A stretch of DNA of 64,000 nt, from positions 3,253,501 to 3,317,500 of the forward strand of contig NZ_CP096971.1 in NCBI RefSeq assembly GCF_024758705.1, read 5' to 3'. Both the position numbers and the translations under genes were made by a program. This DNA is from Sphingomonas sp. SUN019. GTDB lineage: Bacteria; Pseudomonadota; Alphaproteobacteria; Sphingomonadales; Sphingomonadaceae. Shown piece by piece: positions 1-7,172 of the stretch. Within the stretch, counting starts at the first letter, position 1. Every line of letters starts with the position of its first letter. The notes under the pieces are model-generated. The model was given only the letters and a program-made list of their open reading frames with translations. It ran no database searches and was not told the DNA's origin.

Positions 1-2
1 TC

Positions 3-893
3 AGCGCATACGGCGCATTGCTCGCAGGCGGATTCGTCGCGACATTGCCCAGCACCAGTTTCCACCCCGAAGAGGCGCTGGATGCGATCCACAACTGGCA
101 GGCGAATCGCCTGATCGTCGTCGGCGACGCCTTCGCCCGGCCTATCCTCGACGCGCTCGATGCCGAGCCCGATCGCTGGAATGTCTCGAGCGTGCGCCTG
201 ATCGTGTCGTCCGGGGTGATGTGGACTCAAGGGGTCAAGGACGGGCTGATCCGTCATATGCCCGACGCGACGTGCCAGGATAATTTCAGCTCGTCCGAGG
301 CGATCGGCATGGGCGCGTCGCTGACCACCCGGGACGGCACGGTGGAAACCGCGAAGTTCATCGTCTCCCCGCGCTGCCGCGTGCTCGATGACGACGACCG
401 TGATGTCATCCCCGGATCGGGCGTGACGGGAAAAGTCGTGCTCGGTCCGCCCAACCCGGTCGAATATCACAAGGACGCGGAAAAAAGCGCGCGGACGTTC
501 CGCATCATCGACGGCGCGCGTTACACCGTGTCGGGCGATTTCGCGCAGGTGAACGCCGACGGCACGCTAGTCCTGCTCGGGCGCGGCTCGGCGTGCATCA
601 ATTCGGCCGGTGAGAAAATCTTCCCCGAAGAGATTGAGGAGGCACTGAAATTGTGTCCCTGCGTCGATGACGCGCTCGTCTTCGGCGTGCCCGACCCGAA
701 ATGGGGGCAGGCGGTTGCCGCGGTGGTGCAACGCGCGGTCGGGTACGACGAGGGTCACGTCCGCGATATGCTGCGCAGCAAACTGGCGGGCTACAAGCAG
801 CCGAAGCTGCTGGTCGCGACCGAGACGTCGCTGCGCGCGCCGAACGGCAAGGCCGATTACGCAAAGGCGAAGTCGTTGGCGGGCGTCGCATAG
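3..893 (+). CDS. Acyl-CoA synthetase (AMP-forming), C-terminal part, 5' end outside window
   Basis: The frame is open from the left edge, so only the last ~296 residues of an ANL-superfamily adenylate-forming enzyme are seen (whole proteins are usually 500-560 aa). Family marks are visible in order: a conserved Asp in YTVSGDFA, the hinge block GRGSACINSAGEKIFPEE that precedes the mobile C-terminal domain, and PNGKADY near the end, whose Lys is the adenylation lysine. Such enzymes activate a carboxylic acid with ATP and load CoA. The INSAGEKIFPEE form resembles fatty-acid or sterol side-chain CoA ligases, but the substrate cannot be told from this half. The next gene starts about 110 bp downstream and appears to be separate. 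Confidence 0.88.
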   Translation, partial: SAYGALLAGGFVATLPSTSFHPEEALDAIHNWQANRLIVVGDAFARPILDALDAEPDRWNVSSVRLIVSSGVMWTQGVKDGLIRHMPDATCQDNFSSSEAIGMGASLTTRDGTVETAKFIVSPRCRVLDDDDRDVIPGSGVTGKVVLGPPNPVEYHKDAEKSARTFRIIDGARYTVSGDFAQVNADGTLVLLGRGSACINSAGEKIFPEEIEEALKLCPCVDDALVFGVPDPKWGQAVAAVVQRAVGYDEGHVRDMLRSKLAGYKQPKLLVATETSLRAPNGKADYAKAKSLAGVA

Positions 894-1002
894 AAAGCTG
901 TCATTTCGCTGACGGCGCGGTTCAGCATCGGTTCGCCACGACTCGTCGATAAGCGCCTCATCGACAGGGGTCGGCAGGTGCGCCGGCAGTGGAGTGAACG
1001 AG

Positions 1003-1884
1003 ATGAAGAAGCAGATCGTTGGAGCGTTGATGGCCGCGGTCGCATTGCTGCCGATGGCGGCGGCGGCGCAGGACCGTGGCGAACGCGGTGATCGCGGCGG
1101 TCGCGCCGAACGTTCCGAGAATCGCGAGGCGCGTCAAGCAGAGCGCGCGATGCGCGTCGAACAGCGCCAGCAGCGCCCGGAGCGGATCGAATCGCAACCT
1201 CGCGCGGATTTTCAGGCGCGTGACGCCCGCCGTGCTGCGATCGAGCAAAGCCAGGCGCAACGTCAACAGATGATCGAACAGCGCCGCGACGGTCCGGTCG
1301 GGCGTCAACGGCTCGCCGGGCAGGACCGGGGCGACGACGCTCAGCGCCAGGCGGCGCGCGAGAACAATCGTCGCTGGATGGCCTACGACGGCGACTATCG
1401 TAAACGCGTGCAGGACCGGCGCGAAGACCGTCGTGACGATCGACGCGACTGGAACAATCGCGGCAATGATCGCAACGACTGGAACAACCGCAGTCAGTTC
1501 GATCAGCGGGGCAACTGGCAGAATCAGCGCAACTGGCAGAACCAGCGCGGCTATAATCGCGACGACCGCGGCAATTGGAACCGCGGCTGGCGCAGCGATC
1601 GCCGCTACGACTGGAACAACTGGCGTCAGTCGAACCGCAACGCCTTCCGCCTGCCGCGCTATTACGCGCCTTACGGCTGGAACAGCGGTTACCGGCGCTT
1701 CGGCATCGGTTCGACGCTGAATCAGGTATTGTTCTCGCAGAATTACTGGATCAGCGATCCGTATTCGTACCGCCTGCCCGAAGCCTACGAGCCCTACCAG
1801 TGGGTGCGCTACTACAACGACGCGCTGCTGGTCGACACGTACAGCGGCGAAGTCGTCGACGTGATCGAAGGAATCTTCTGGTAA
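1003..1884 (+). CDS. RcnB-like periplasmic protein, Arg/Asn/Trp-rich
   Basis: A 293-aa protein starting with a Sec signal peptide (MKKQ, a hydrophobic run, then AAAAQD). I chose the ATG at 1003 because GGAG at 991-994 lies 8 nt upstream; the GTG at 994 overlaps that site. The middle (about residues 20-190) is highly charged and full of short degenerate repeats with Arg, Asp, Asn and Trp (NDWNNR, NWQNQR), probably disordered. The last ~60 residues, with YEPYQWVRYYNDALLVD, resemble the RcnB domain. RcnB of E. coli is a periplasmic protein affecting Ni/Co homeostasis, but most alphaproteobacterial members have no assigned role. Two strong hairpins follow, so it is probably monocistronic. Metal involvement is inference only. 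Confidence 0.75.
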   Translation: MKKQIVGALMAAVALLPMAAAAQDRGERGDRGGRAERSENREARQAERAMRVEQRQQRPERIESQPRADFQARDARRAAIEQSQAQRQQMIEQRRDGPVGRQRLAGQDRGDDAQRQAARENNRRWMAYDGDYRKRVQDRREDRRDDRRDWNNRGNDRNDWNNRSQFDQRGNWQNQRNWQNQRGYNRDDRGNWNRGWRSDRRYDWNNWRQSNRNAFRLPRYYAPYGWNSGYRRFGIGSTLNQVLFSQNYWISDPYSYRLPEAYEPYQWVRYYNDALLVDTYSGEVVDVIEGIFW

Positions 1885-1891
1885 ACGTCTT

Positions 1892-1915
1892 CCGCTCCGC
1901 GTTCGCGCGGAGCGG
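1892..1915 (+). terminator. Hairpin with TTCG loop after the RcnB-like gene
   Basis: A perfect 10-bp stem (CCGCTCCGCG with its complement) closed by a TTCG tetraloop begins 7 nt after the stop codon. No T-run follows, but the stem is very stable and a second larger hairpin comes directly after it. Confidence 0.6.
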
Positions 1916-1918
1916 TCA

Positions 1919-1960
1919 GGAGAGAGGCGGGCGGTCCCCTAGACCCGCCCGCCTCTCTCC
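1919..1960 (+). terminator. Perfect 16-bp stem hairpin, probable transcription terminator
   Basis: Arms at 1919-1934 and 1945-1960 pair perfectly over 16 bp around a 10-nt loop. It is the second of two tandem hairpins between the RcnB-like gene and the prolyl hydroxylase-like gene, both transcribed rightward, so it probably separates the two transcripts. Confidence 0.65.
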
Positions 1961-2001
1961 AACCTCTTGTGTCGTCGGCCATCCCGCGCAAATGATCGCG
2001 T

Positions 2002-2682
2002 ATGGCCACCACTCATTCCGTGCCCGGACTACCCTCCGCCACTCGCGCCGCGATCGGCACGGGTGTCGCCGCGCGGCTGGAGGCGCACCCCGCGGCGCAA
2101 CGCCTGCCGAGCGACAAGGTCGCCGCGTGGCGCATCAAGAACTTCCTCGATGCGCGGGCGTGCCGTCGGCTGATCACGATGATCGACAGGAACCGTCGCC
2201 CCTCCACCCTGCTCAGCGACCGCGGCGACGCGACGTTCCGCACCAGCGAAAGCTGCGACATGGATCGCTGGTCCGACAGCGTCCAGCCGATCGACGAATC
2301 GATCGCTGCCCTGCTCGGCATCGCACCCGAAAACGGCGAGACGATGCAGGGTCAGCGCTACGCGCCAGGGCAGCATTTCCGCGCGCACCACGATTATTTT
2401 CACCAGGGCGAAAGCTATTGGGAGCGGATCAAGCAGGCGGGCGGGCAGCGCACGTGGACCGCGATGATTTACCTGAACGACGTCGAAGACGGCGGGGCGA
2501 CCTGGTTCCCGCAAGCCGGCCTGCGCGTCGCGCCGCAGCAGGGGCTGTTGCTGGCGTGGGACAATATGCAGGGCGACGGCAGCCCCAACCCGATGACCAT
2601 CCATGAGGGGACTGAGGTCGTCGAAGGCGTCAAATACATCGTCACGAAATGGTTTCGCGAGGAGCGATGGCTGGCGGCGTGA
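2002..2682 (+). CDS. 2-oxoglutarate/Fe(II) oxygenase, prolyl 4-hydroxylase-like
   Basis: A 226-aa protein whose C-terminal half carries the full P4H active-site set: HxD at His129/Asp131 (HHDYF), distal His201 (TIHEG), and Lys211 exactly ten residues later, as expected for the 2-oxoglutarate-binding lysine of collagen-type prolyl 4-hydroxylases. The stretch WTAMIYLNDVEDGGATWFP is typical of the family's jelly-roll core. It should hydroxylate a proline or similar side chain using O2 and 2-oxoglutarate in the cytoplasm (no signal peptide). The target is unknown; bacterial relatives act on elongation factor Tu or on small peptides. It stands alone between a double terminator and the operator region of the next gene. 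Confidence 0.85.
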   Translation: MATTHSVPGLPSATRAAIGTGVAARLEAHPAAQRLPSDKVAAWRIKNFLDARACRRLITMIDRNRRPSTLLSDRGDATFRTSESCDMDRWSDSVQPIDESIAALLGIAPENGETMQGQRYAPGQHFRAHHDYFHQGESYWERIKQAGGQRTWTAMIYLNDVEDGGATWFPQAGLRVAPQQGLLLAWDNMQGDGSPNPMTIHEGTEVVEGVKYIVTKWFREERWLAA

Positions 2683-2715
2683 TTTGCCCACGCTCCGCAC
2701 GGCCAACCGACGTAT

Positions 2716-2731
2716 TGTAGCGCCCGCTACA
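2716..2731. promoter_or_regulatory. Palindromic operator, copy 1
   Basis: TGTAGCGCCCGCTACA is a 16-bp inverted repeat with 7-bp arms. A near-copy lies at 2748-2763, so the two centres are 32 bp apart, about three helical turns. They share GTAGC-N(4-5)-CGCTAC. Position just upstream of the membrane-protein gene at 2774, with a TetR gene nearby, suggests repressor binding; which repressor binds is inference. Confidence 0.6.
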
Positions 2732-2747
2732 TCGCGCTATTGACGCT

Positions 2748-2763
2748 CGTAGCATCCGCTACG
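2748..2763. promoter_or_regulatory. Palindromic operator, copy 2, touching the ribosome binding site
   Basis: CGTAGCATCCGCTACG is a 16-bp inverted repeat matching the one at 2716-2731. Its right end touches the Shine-Dalgarno GGAGA (2763-2767) of the gene starting at 2774, so a bound protein would cover the start of the transcript. No convincing -10 box could be placed by eye. Confidence 0.6.
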
Positions 2764-2773
2764 GAGACGATCG

Positions 2774-3181
2774 ATGGCCAGCATCCCCGCCGCAGTTGCG
2801 CATCCTAACGAGCTTTCCGCCACGCAACTCGCGATCGTCGCGACGATCGGCGCGACCCTGTGGTTCCTCGCCGCGCTACTGATCCGCGCGGTCGAGCCGT
2901 TCGGTGCGCTGGAAGGGACCGGCGTGGCAATATTCTACGCGCTGATCATTCCGGGCACCGTCCCCTTCATTCCGCTGATCCGCCGCCTCGCGGCCCTTCG
3001 TCGCGACAAGACCGTCTATGGCGTGGCGGTCGCAACCGGTGTGGCGGGTCTGCTCGACGGTCTGGCGCTGGCGTATTTTCCGGCGCTGTACGGCGCGAAT
3101 ACGGCGGGGGCGGGAGCGGCGATCCTCTGGGGCGCGGGGGTTGCGCTAATGTTGGCGGTCGTGATGAGCCGGGGGCGGTGA
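2774..3181 (+). CDS. Small four-helix membrane protein, DUF5367-like
   Basis: A 135-aa protein with four predicted membrane helices at about residues 20-40, 50-70, 80-103 and 110-131, separated by short charged loops (RRLAALRRDK between helices 2 and 3). Length and helix pattern resemble DUF5367 proteins; function is unknown. It has a clear Shine-Dalgarno (GGAGA, 6 nt before the ATG) and the twin palindromes upstream. It converges on a TetR-family gene across a palindromic repeat. A TetR-controlled small membrane protein would fit a stress- or drug-responsive role, but nothing in the sequence proves it. Confidence 0.72.
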   Translation: MASIPAAVAHPNELSATQLAIVATIGATLWFLAALLIRAVEPFGALEGTGVAIFYALIIPGTVPFIPLIRRLAALRRDKTVYGVAVATGVAGLLDGLALAYFPALYGANTAGAGAAILWGAGVALMLAVVMSRGR

Positions 3182-3214
3182 GGAATTGAAGCCCTGAACG
3201 AAGAGGTTGCGAAA

Positions 3215-3330
3215 AATCCTCCCCTACAAGGGGAGGTGGCAGCGCGCAGCGCTGACGGAGGGGTGTCGCACTATCGATAGGTCTTCACCCCTCCGGCGCT
3301 TCGCGCCACCTCCCCTTGCAGGGGAGGATT
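3215..3330. repeat. Dispersed palindromic repeat, family A, copy 1
   Basis: About 116 bp bounded by inverted arms: AATCCTCCCCTACAAGGGGA at the left and its near-complement ending at 3330. Each arm is itself a hairpin. The inner part has ACGGAGGGGTGTCGC and CATCGAT-like sequence. A second copy with the same plan is at 39261-39374. It sits between two convergent genes and could act as a bidirectional terminator. Confidence 0.85.
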
Positions 3331-3335
3331 AGAAA

Positions 3336-3884
3336 TCAAACCGCCAGCGCCGCAACATCCTCCATGCCCAGGCTCTTCAGCAACACCATCCCCTCGATCG
3401 TCACCAGCAACCGCGCCGCGTCCTTCGGGTTGTCGCCGCCATCGAGCTGCGCCGCGCCCCACGCCAGGAATCCGCGCCCGATCCGCTCTCCGACCGCGCG
3501 ATAGAACGGATCGCGCGCCGCGCGGCTCGCCACCTCCAGCCACAGCCGCATGTACGGCCACAACCGGTCGTCGAGCAGGAACGCCGCCAGTTCCCGCCGC
3601 AACGTCTCCAGCGGCAATCTCGCCGACCCGGTCCGCTCGGCCATCAGCGCGGTCAGCCGCGCCGCGACCACCTCCAGCGTCGCCGCCACCACCGCCGCTT
3701 TATCAGGAAAATAATATAGCAGCATCCGGTCGCTGATCCCCGCCGCCTTGGCCAGCGGGCGCAGGCTCGACCCCGACAGGCCGTGCGCCAGGACGTGATC
3801 GGCCAGCGCATCGAGCATCGCCGCGCGTCGATCGTCCGATTTTACCACTGTCAGCTTGTCCCGATATGCCGTTTCCACCGTCAT
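3336..3884 (-). CDS. TetR/AcrR-family transcriptional regulator
   Basis: 182 aa from the ATG at 3884; a GTG nine bases upstream is an alternative. The N-terminal ~60 residues form the TetR helix-turn-helix: LADHVLAHGLSGSSLRPLAK, then AAGISDRMLLYYFPDKAAVV, where the YYFPDK motif closes the recognition helix. The rest (about 65-182) is a helical ligand and dimer domain with no recognisable ligand class. No good Shine-Dalgarno precedes the ATG; a 17-bp palindrome overlaps the start (3882-3898), which suggests autoregulation and possibly a leaderless message. It is the obvious candidate to control the DUF5367-like gene, although the palindromes at the two genes differ in sequence. Confidence 0.87.
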   Translation of the reverse strand: MTVETAYRDKLTVVKSDDRRAAMLDALADHVLAHGLSGSSLRPLAKAAGISDRMLLYYFPDKAAVVAATLEVVAARLTALMAERTGSARLPLETLRRELAAFLLDDRLWPYMRLWLEVASRAARDPFYRAVGERIGRGFLAWGAAQLDGGDNPKDAARLLVTIEGMVLLKSLGMEDVAALAV

Positions 3885-3898
3885 TCGTCGCACGAATG
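3882..3898. promoter_or_regulatory. 17-bp palindrome over the TetR gene start
   Basis: CATTCGTCGCACGAATG has perfect 7-bp arms (CATTCGT and ACGAATG) around CGC. It includes the start codon of the leftward TetR gene. This is the position expected for an autoregulatory operator if the message is leaderless or very short-leadered. Confidence 0.5.
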
Positions 3899-4060
3899 CA
3901 GGCGCGATGGAACGCGTGCTGTCCTACAACACCTGTTCCGTGTCATGGTCGCTGCGATGCCCACATTCGCAGATCATCTCCGTTCACCAGTTGATTCAGC
4001 GGCGTTCCCGCGGGGCCGTGAAAAAACGTGCCACCGTCTCAACATTCACAACATTCGCGC

Positions 4061-5794
4061 ATGAACGTCCTCAACATCGACCGCTCGATCATGGGGCAGC
4101 CGTGGCGCTGGCGGTCGCTCGCCGCGGACAATCTCGCGCCCGACGATCTGGTGACGCAATTGCTGCTCGCGCGCGGCTGTCCGCGCGATGCGCTCGATGC
4201 GCATCGCGCGCCGTCGATCCGCGCGTTCATGCCCGATCCGTCGATCTTCCGCGACATGGACAAGGCCGCCGCGCGCATTGCCGGCGCGGTTCAGGCGAAC
4301 GAGCAGATCGCGATCTTCGGCGACTATGACGTCGACGGCGCGACCTCCGCCGCGTTGCTGGTCCTGTTGCTGCGCGATCTGGGCGTCGAGGCCCGGCCGT
4401 ACATCCCGGACCGGATGGTAGAGGGCTACGGCCCGAACGCCCCGGCGCTGCAACGGCTGGCCGACGAAGGCGCGACCTTGATCGTGACGGTCGACTGCGG
4501 CGCGCAGGCGTTCGACGCGCTCGCCGCCGCCCCGGTCGAGGTGATCGTCGTCGACCACCACCAATGCGCGACGCAATTGCCCCGCGCGCACGCGGTGGTG
4601 AACCCCAACCGGCTCGATGAGGGCGAAGGCGCGGCGCATGGCCATCTCGCAGCGGTCGGCGTGGCCTTTCTGCTCGGCGCGGCGCTCGTGCGCGAATTGC
4701 GCGGGCGCGGTTTCTTCAACGGACGCGCCGAGCCGAAACTGCTCGACCTGCTCGATCTGGTCGCGCTCGGCACCGTCGCCGATGTCGCGCAACTCCGCGG
4801 GCTGAACCGCGCCTTCGTAGCGCAGGGCCTGAAGGTGATGGCCGCGCGCCGCAACATCGGCGTCGCCGCATTGATCGAGGCGTCGCGCCTGACCCGTGCG
4901 CCGACCGCCACCGATCTGGGCTTCGCGCTCGGTCCGCGGATCAACGCCGGGGGCAGGGTGGGGCGCGCCGATCTCGGCGTCCGGCTGCTGACCACGCAAG
5001 ACCCGGCCGAGGCGCGCGCGATCGCCGCCGAACTCGACCGCCTGAACGAAGAGCGTCGTGCGATCGAGGCGGTCGTGCAGGAAGGCGCGGAGGCAACGAT
5101 CGACGCAGGCCGGTCGGTCGTCGTCGTCGCGGGGCAGGGCTGGCACCCCGGCGTGATCGGAATCGTCGCCGGGCGCTTGAAGGAAAAGCTCGGTCGGCCC
5201 GCGATCGTCATCGCGCTGGACGAAAACGGCGTCGGCAAGGGTTCGGGCCGATCGATCATCGGGGTCGATCTCGGCGCGGCGGTGCTGGCGGCGAAGGAGG
5301 CCGGGCTGCTCGTCGCAGGCGGGGGACACGCGATGGCGGCCGGGCTGACGATTGCCGCCGAACACGTCGCGGCGTTCGCGGATTTCCTCAACGAACTGCT
5401 CGAATCACGCGTTGAAACCGCCCGCGCCGATCGCGCCTTGCTGGTCGATTCGGTCATCGCGCCGGGCGGCGTCACGCCCGATCTGGTCGCCGCGCTCGAT
5501 CAGGGCGGCCCCTACGGCACCGGCTGGCCGCAGCCGCGCGTCGCGATCGGCCCGGTGCGCGCGATCAAGGTCGATGTCGTCGGCAACGGCCACGTTCGCG
5601 CAATCGTCGCGGGCGACGACGGGCGCAGCCTCAAGGCGATGGCCTTCCGCGCCGCCGAAACCCCGCTCGGTGCGGCCCTACTGGGGGCTGCCCCGCACCG
5701 CAAATTCTGGCTCGCCGGCCGCGCGAAGGTCGACGATTGGGCGCAGCGTCCTTCGGCCGAACTGCACGTCGACGATGCGGCATGGGCGGACTGA
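4061..5794 (+). CDS. recJ: Single-stranded-DNA-specific 5'-3' exonuclease RecJ
   Basis: 577 aa from the ATG at 4061, the usual RecJ length. A GTG at 4028 would add 11 residues without similarity. All DHH-phosphoesterase motifs are intact: GDYDVDG (87-93, with metal-binding Asp residues), VDCGAQ, DHH at 165-167, GTVADVAQL, then the DHHA1 domain with GSGRSIIGVDL and GGGHAMAAGLT, followed by a C-terminal OB-like region. RecJ degrades single-stranded DNA 5' to 3' in RecF-pathway recombination, mismatch repair and base excision repair. The upstream 165 bp holds no other gene. It is followed by tRNA-Glu, so it probably ends its own transcript there. Confidence 0.96.
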   Translation: MNVLNIDRSIMGQPWRWRSLAADNLAPDDLVTQLLLARGCPRDALDAHRAPSIRAFMPDPSIFRDMDKAAARIAGAVQANEQIAIFGDYDVDGATSAALLVLLLRDLGVEARPYIPDRMVEGYGPNAPALQRLADEGATLIVTVDCGAQAFDALAAAPVEVIVVDHHQCATQLPRAHAVVNPNRLDEGEGAAHGHLAAVGVAFLLGAALVRELRGRGFFNGRAEPKLLDLLDLVALGTVADVAQLRGLNRAFVAQGLKVMAARRNIGVAALIEASRLTRAPTATDLGFALGPRINAGGRVGRADLGVRLLTTQDPAEARAIAAELDRLNEERRAIEAVVQEGAEATIDAGRSVVVVAGQGWHPGVIGIVAGRLKEKLGRPAIVIALDENGVGKGSGRSIIGVDLGAAVLAAKEAGLLVAGGGHAMAAGLTIAAEHVAAFADFLNELLESRVETARADRALLVDSVIAPGGVTPDLVAALDQGGPYGTGWPQPRVAIGPVRAIKVDVVGNGHVRAIVAGDDGRSLKAMAFRAAETPLGAALLGAAPHRKFWLAGRAKVDDWAQRPSAELHVDDAAWAD

Positions 5795-5863
5795 TGACGA
5801 AAATGCGCGGCAAGCCCGCTTGACCGCCGCGAATCAATTCCGTACCGCGCACCTCGCCTTCAC

Positions 5864-5938
5864 GGCCCCTTCGTCTAGTGGTTAGGACGCGGCCCTTTCA
5901 CGGCTGAAACACGGGTTCGAGCCCCGTAGGGGTCACCA
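5864..5938 (+). tRNA. tRNA-Glu (anticodon TTC), CCA encoded
   Basis: A 75-nt cloverleaf with a 7-bp acceptor stem (GGCCCCT with AGGGGTC, one G-T pair), D arm with GTGGTTAGGA, anticodon stem CGGCC/GGCTG around loop CTTTCAC (anticodon TTC at 5897-5899), and T arm with GGTTCGAGCC. Discriminator A is at 5935 and CCA is encoded at 5936-5938. Only 2 nt separate it from the next coding sequence. Confidence 0.97.
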
Positions 5939-5940
5939 TC

Positions 5941-6480
5941 ATGCAAGTGCGATACGCTACCGGCGAAGACCTGCCCGCGTTTCATGCGCTGGTCGAGCGC
6001 GCGTACCGCGGTGATGCGGCGCGCGCCGGTTGGACGCATGAGGCTGACCTGCTGGACGGGCAGCGCACCGATCTCGAGGCGTTGGCCGAGACGCTCGCCG
6101 ATCCCGACCGGCGCATCCTGGCGGCGTTCGACGGCGATACGCTGATCGGCTGCGTCCAGATCAGCAAGGTGGGCAGCGGGCGCGCCTATCTCGGGCTGCT
6201 GACCGTCGATCCCGACCGTCAGGCGGGTGGCCTGGGCGCGAAGCTGATCGCCGCGGCCGAGGATCATGCGGTCGTCTTGTTCGGGGCGCAGGCGATTGAA
6301 ATGACGGTGATTCGTCAGCGGCGCGAGCTGATCGCCTATTACGAACGCCGCGGCTATGCGTTGACCGGCGAGGAGCGTCCGTTCCCGCTCGACGATCCGC
6401 GCTTCGGCGTGCCGCGCACGCGCGACCTGGCGTTCGTCGTGCTGCTCAAGCCGCTGGCTGCGCCGCCTTCGCCGCAATGA
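5941..6480 (+). CDS. GNAT-family N-acetyltransferase
   Basis: 179 aa with the GNAT fold. Strand beta4 and the acetyl-CoA pyrophosphate loop are seen in LGLLTVDPDRQAGGLGAKLI (about residues 80-102; a degenerate form of the Q/RxxGxG/A motif), and a C-terminal motif B-like piece YYERRGYALTGEERPF. The acceptor substrate is unknown. The start codon is 2 nt after the CCA of tRNA-Glu, and the only Shine-Dalgarno candidate (AGGGG, 5928-5932) lies inside the tRNA acceptor stem, so the gene probably depends on read-through of the tRNA transcript. Its 3' end overlaps the convergent GST gene by 35 bp. Confidence 0.87.
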   Translation: MQVRYATGEDLPAFHALVERAYRGDAARAGWTHEADLLDGQRTDLEALAETLADPDRRILAAFDGDTLIGCVQISKVGSGRAYLGLLTVDPDRQAGGLGAKLIAAAEDHAVVLFGAQAIEMTVIRQRRELIAYYERRGYALTGEERPFPLDDPRFGVPRTRDLAFVVLLKPLAAPPSPQ

Positions 6481-7069
6481 ATCCGGGTCGCGCGCTGAGG
6501 CGCTCCCAATAAGCGGCGACGAGCGGCGAGAAGCGGCTGTCCAGTTTAAGGCTGTCCGCCAGCAACAATGCATAGCCAACCGAAATGTCGGCCATCGTGA
6601 AACGACCGGCGACCAGCCACTCCCGCCCGTCGGCCAGCGCCCGGTCGACGTGGCGCAACCGCGACAGGAACCATTGCGCATAATCGTCCGCCGCCTGCGG
6701 GATGCGCCGCTCCTTCGGCTCCAGATGGCGATAACGCAGCACGATCGTCTGCGGGAAAGTCAGCGTCGCCTCGCCGCGGTGCAGCCAGTCGAGCCACGCG
6801 CCGTAGTCGGCCTCGTCGGGCGACACGGCGAGCGGCGTCGGGCTGTATCTCACCGCGAGATATTCGGTGATCGCCGCCGATTCGGTCATCCGCGTATTCC
6901 CGTCGACCAGCAACGGTATCGTGCCGAGCGGGTTCACCTCGAGATATTCGGGTTGCCGGATACGCGGCGGGAACGGAAGCAGGTGGAGCCGGTACGGCAA
7001 CTCCATTTCCTCCAGCGCCCAGAGCGCCCGGAACGAGCGCGCATCGGCGCAATGCCATAGTTCGATCAT
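6446..7069 (-). CDS. Glutathione S-transferase family protein
   Basis: 207 aa, the normal length for a cytosolic GST. The N-terminal thioredoxin-like domain (1-80) has LWHCADARSFRALWALEEM, the cis-Pro motif NPLGTIPLLVDG, and the glutathione gamma-Glu contact MTESAAITEYL. The C-terminal helical domain carries the N-capping segment GRFTMADISVGYALL. It conjugates or reduces substrates with glutathione, or serves another thiol function; the class cannot be fixed by eye. It is a single gene, convergent with the GNAT gene and divergent from dctA. Confidence 0.92.
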   Translation of the reverse strand: MIELWHCADARSFRALWALEEMELPYRLHLLPFPPRIRQPEYLEVNPLGTIPLLVDGNTRMTESAAITEYLAVRYSPTPLAVSPDEADYGAWLDWLHRGEATLTFPQTIVLRYRHLEPKERRIPQAADDYAQWFLSRLRHVDRALADGREWLVAGRFTMADISVGYALLLADSLKLDSRFSPLVAAYWERLSARPGFIAAKAAQPAA

Positions 7070-7172
7070 CGACCAAGCCTAGCAGGCGTCGGCGTGTTGG
7101 GAACGAAGGATTTGCGTGGCGCGGCGTGCCCGCTACACCCGCCCCCGCCGCACCCACGCGGCGGGGACGATG

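Noticed and set aside
3215..3330. Possible CRISPR or riboswitch because of repeated palindromes.
   Set aside because: There is no repeat-spacer periodicity; the structure is a pair of hairpin arms found again elsewhere as a dispersed element.
4046..5365. A 439-codon leftward frame opposite recJ.
   Set aside because: Antisense shadow; recJ has all motifs on the other strand.
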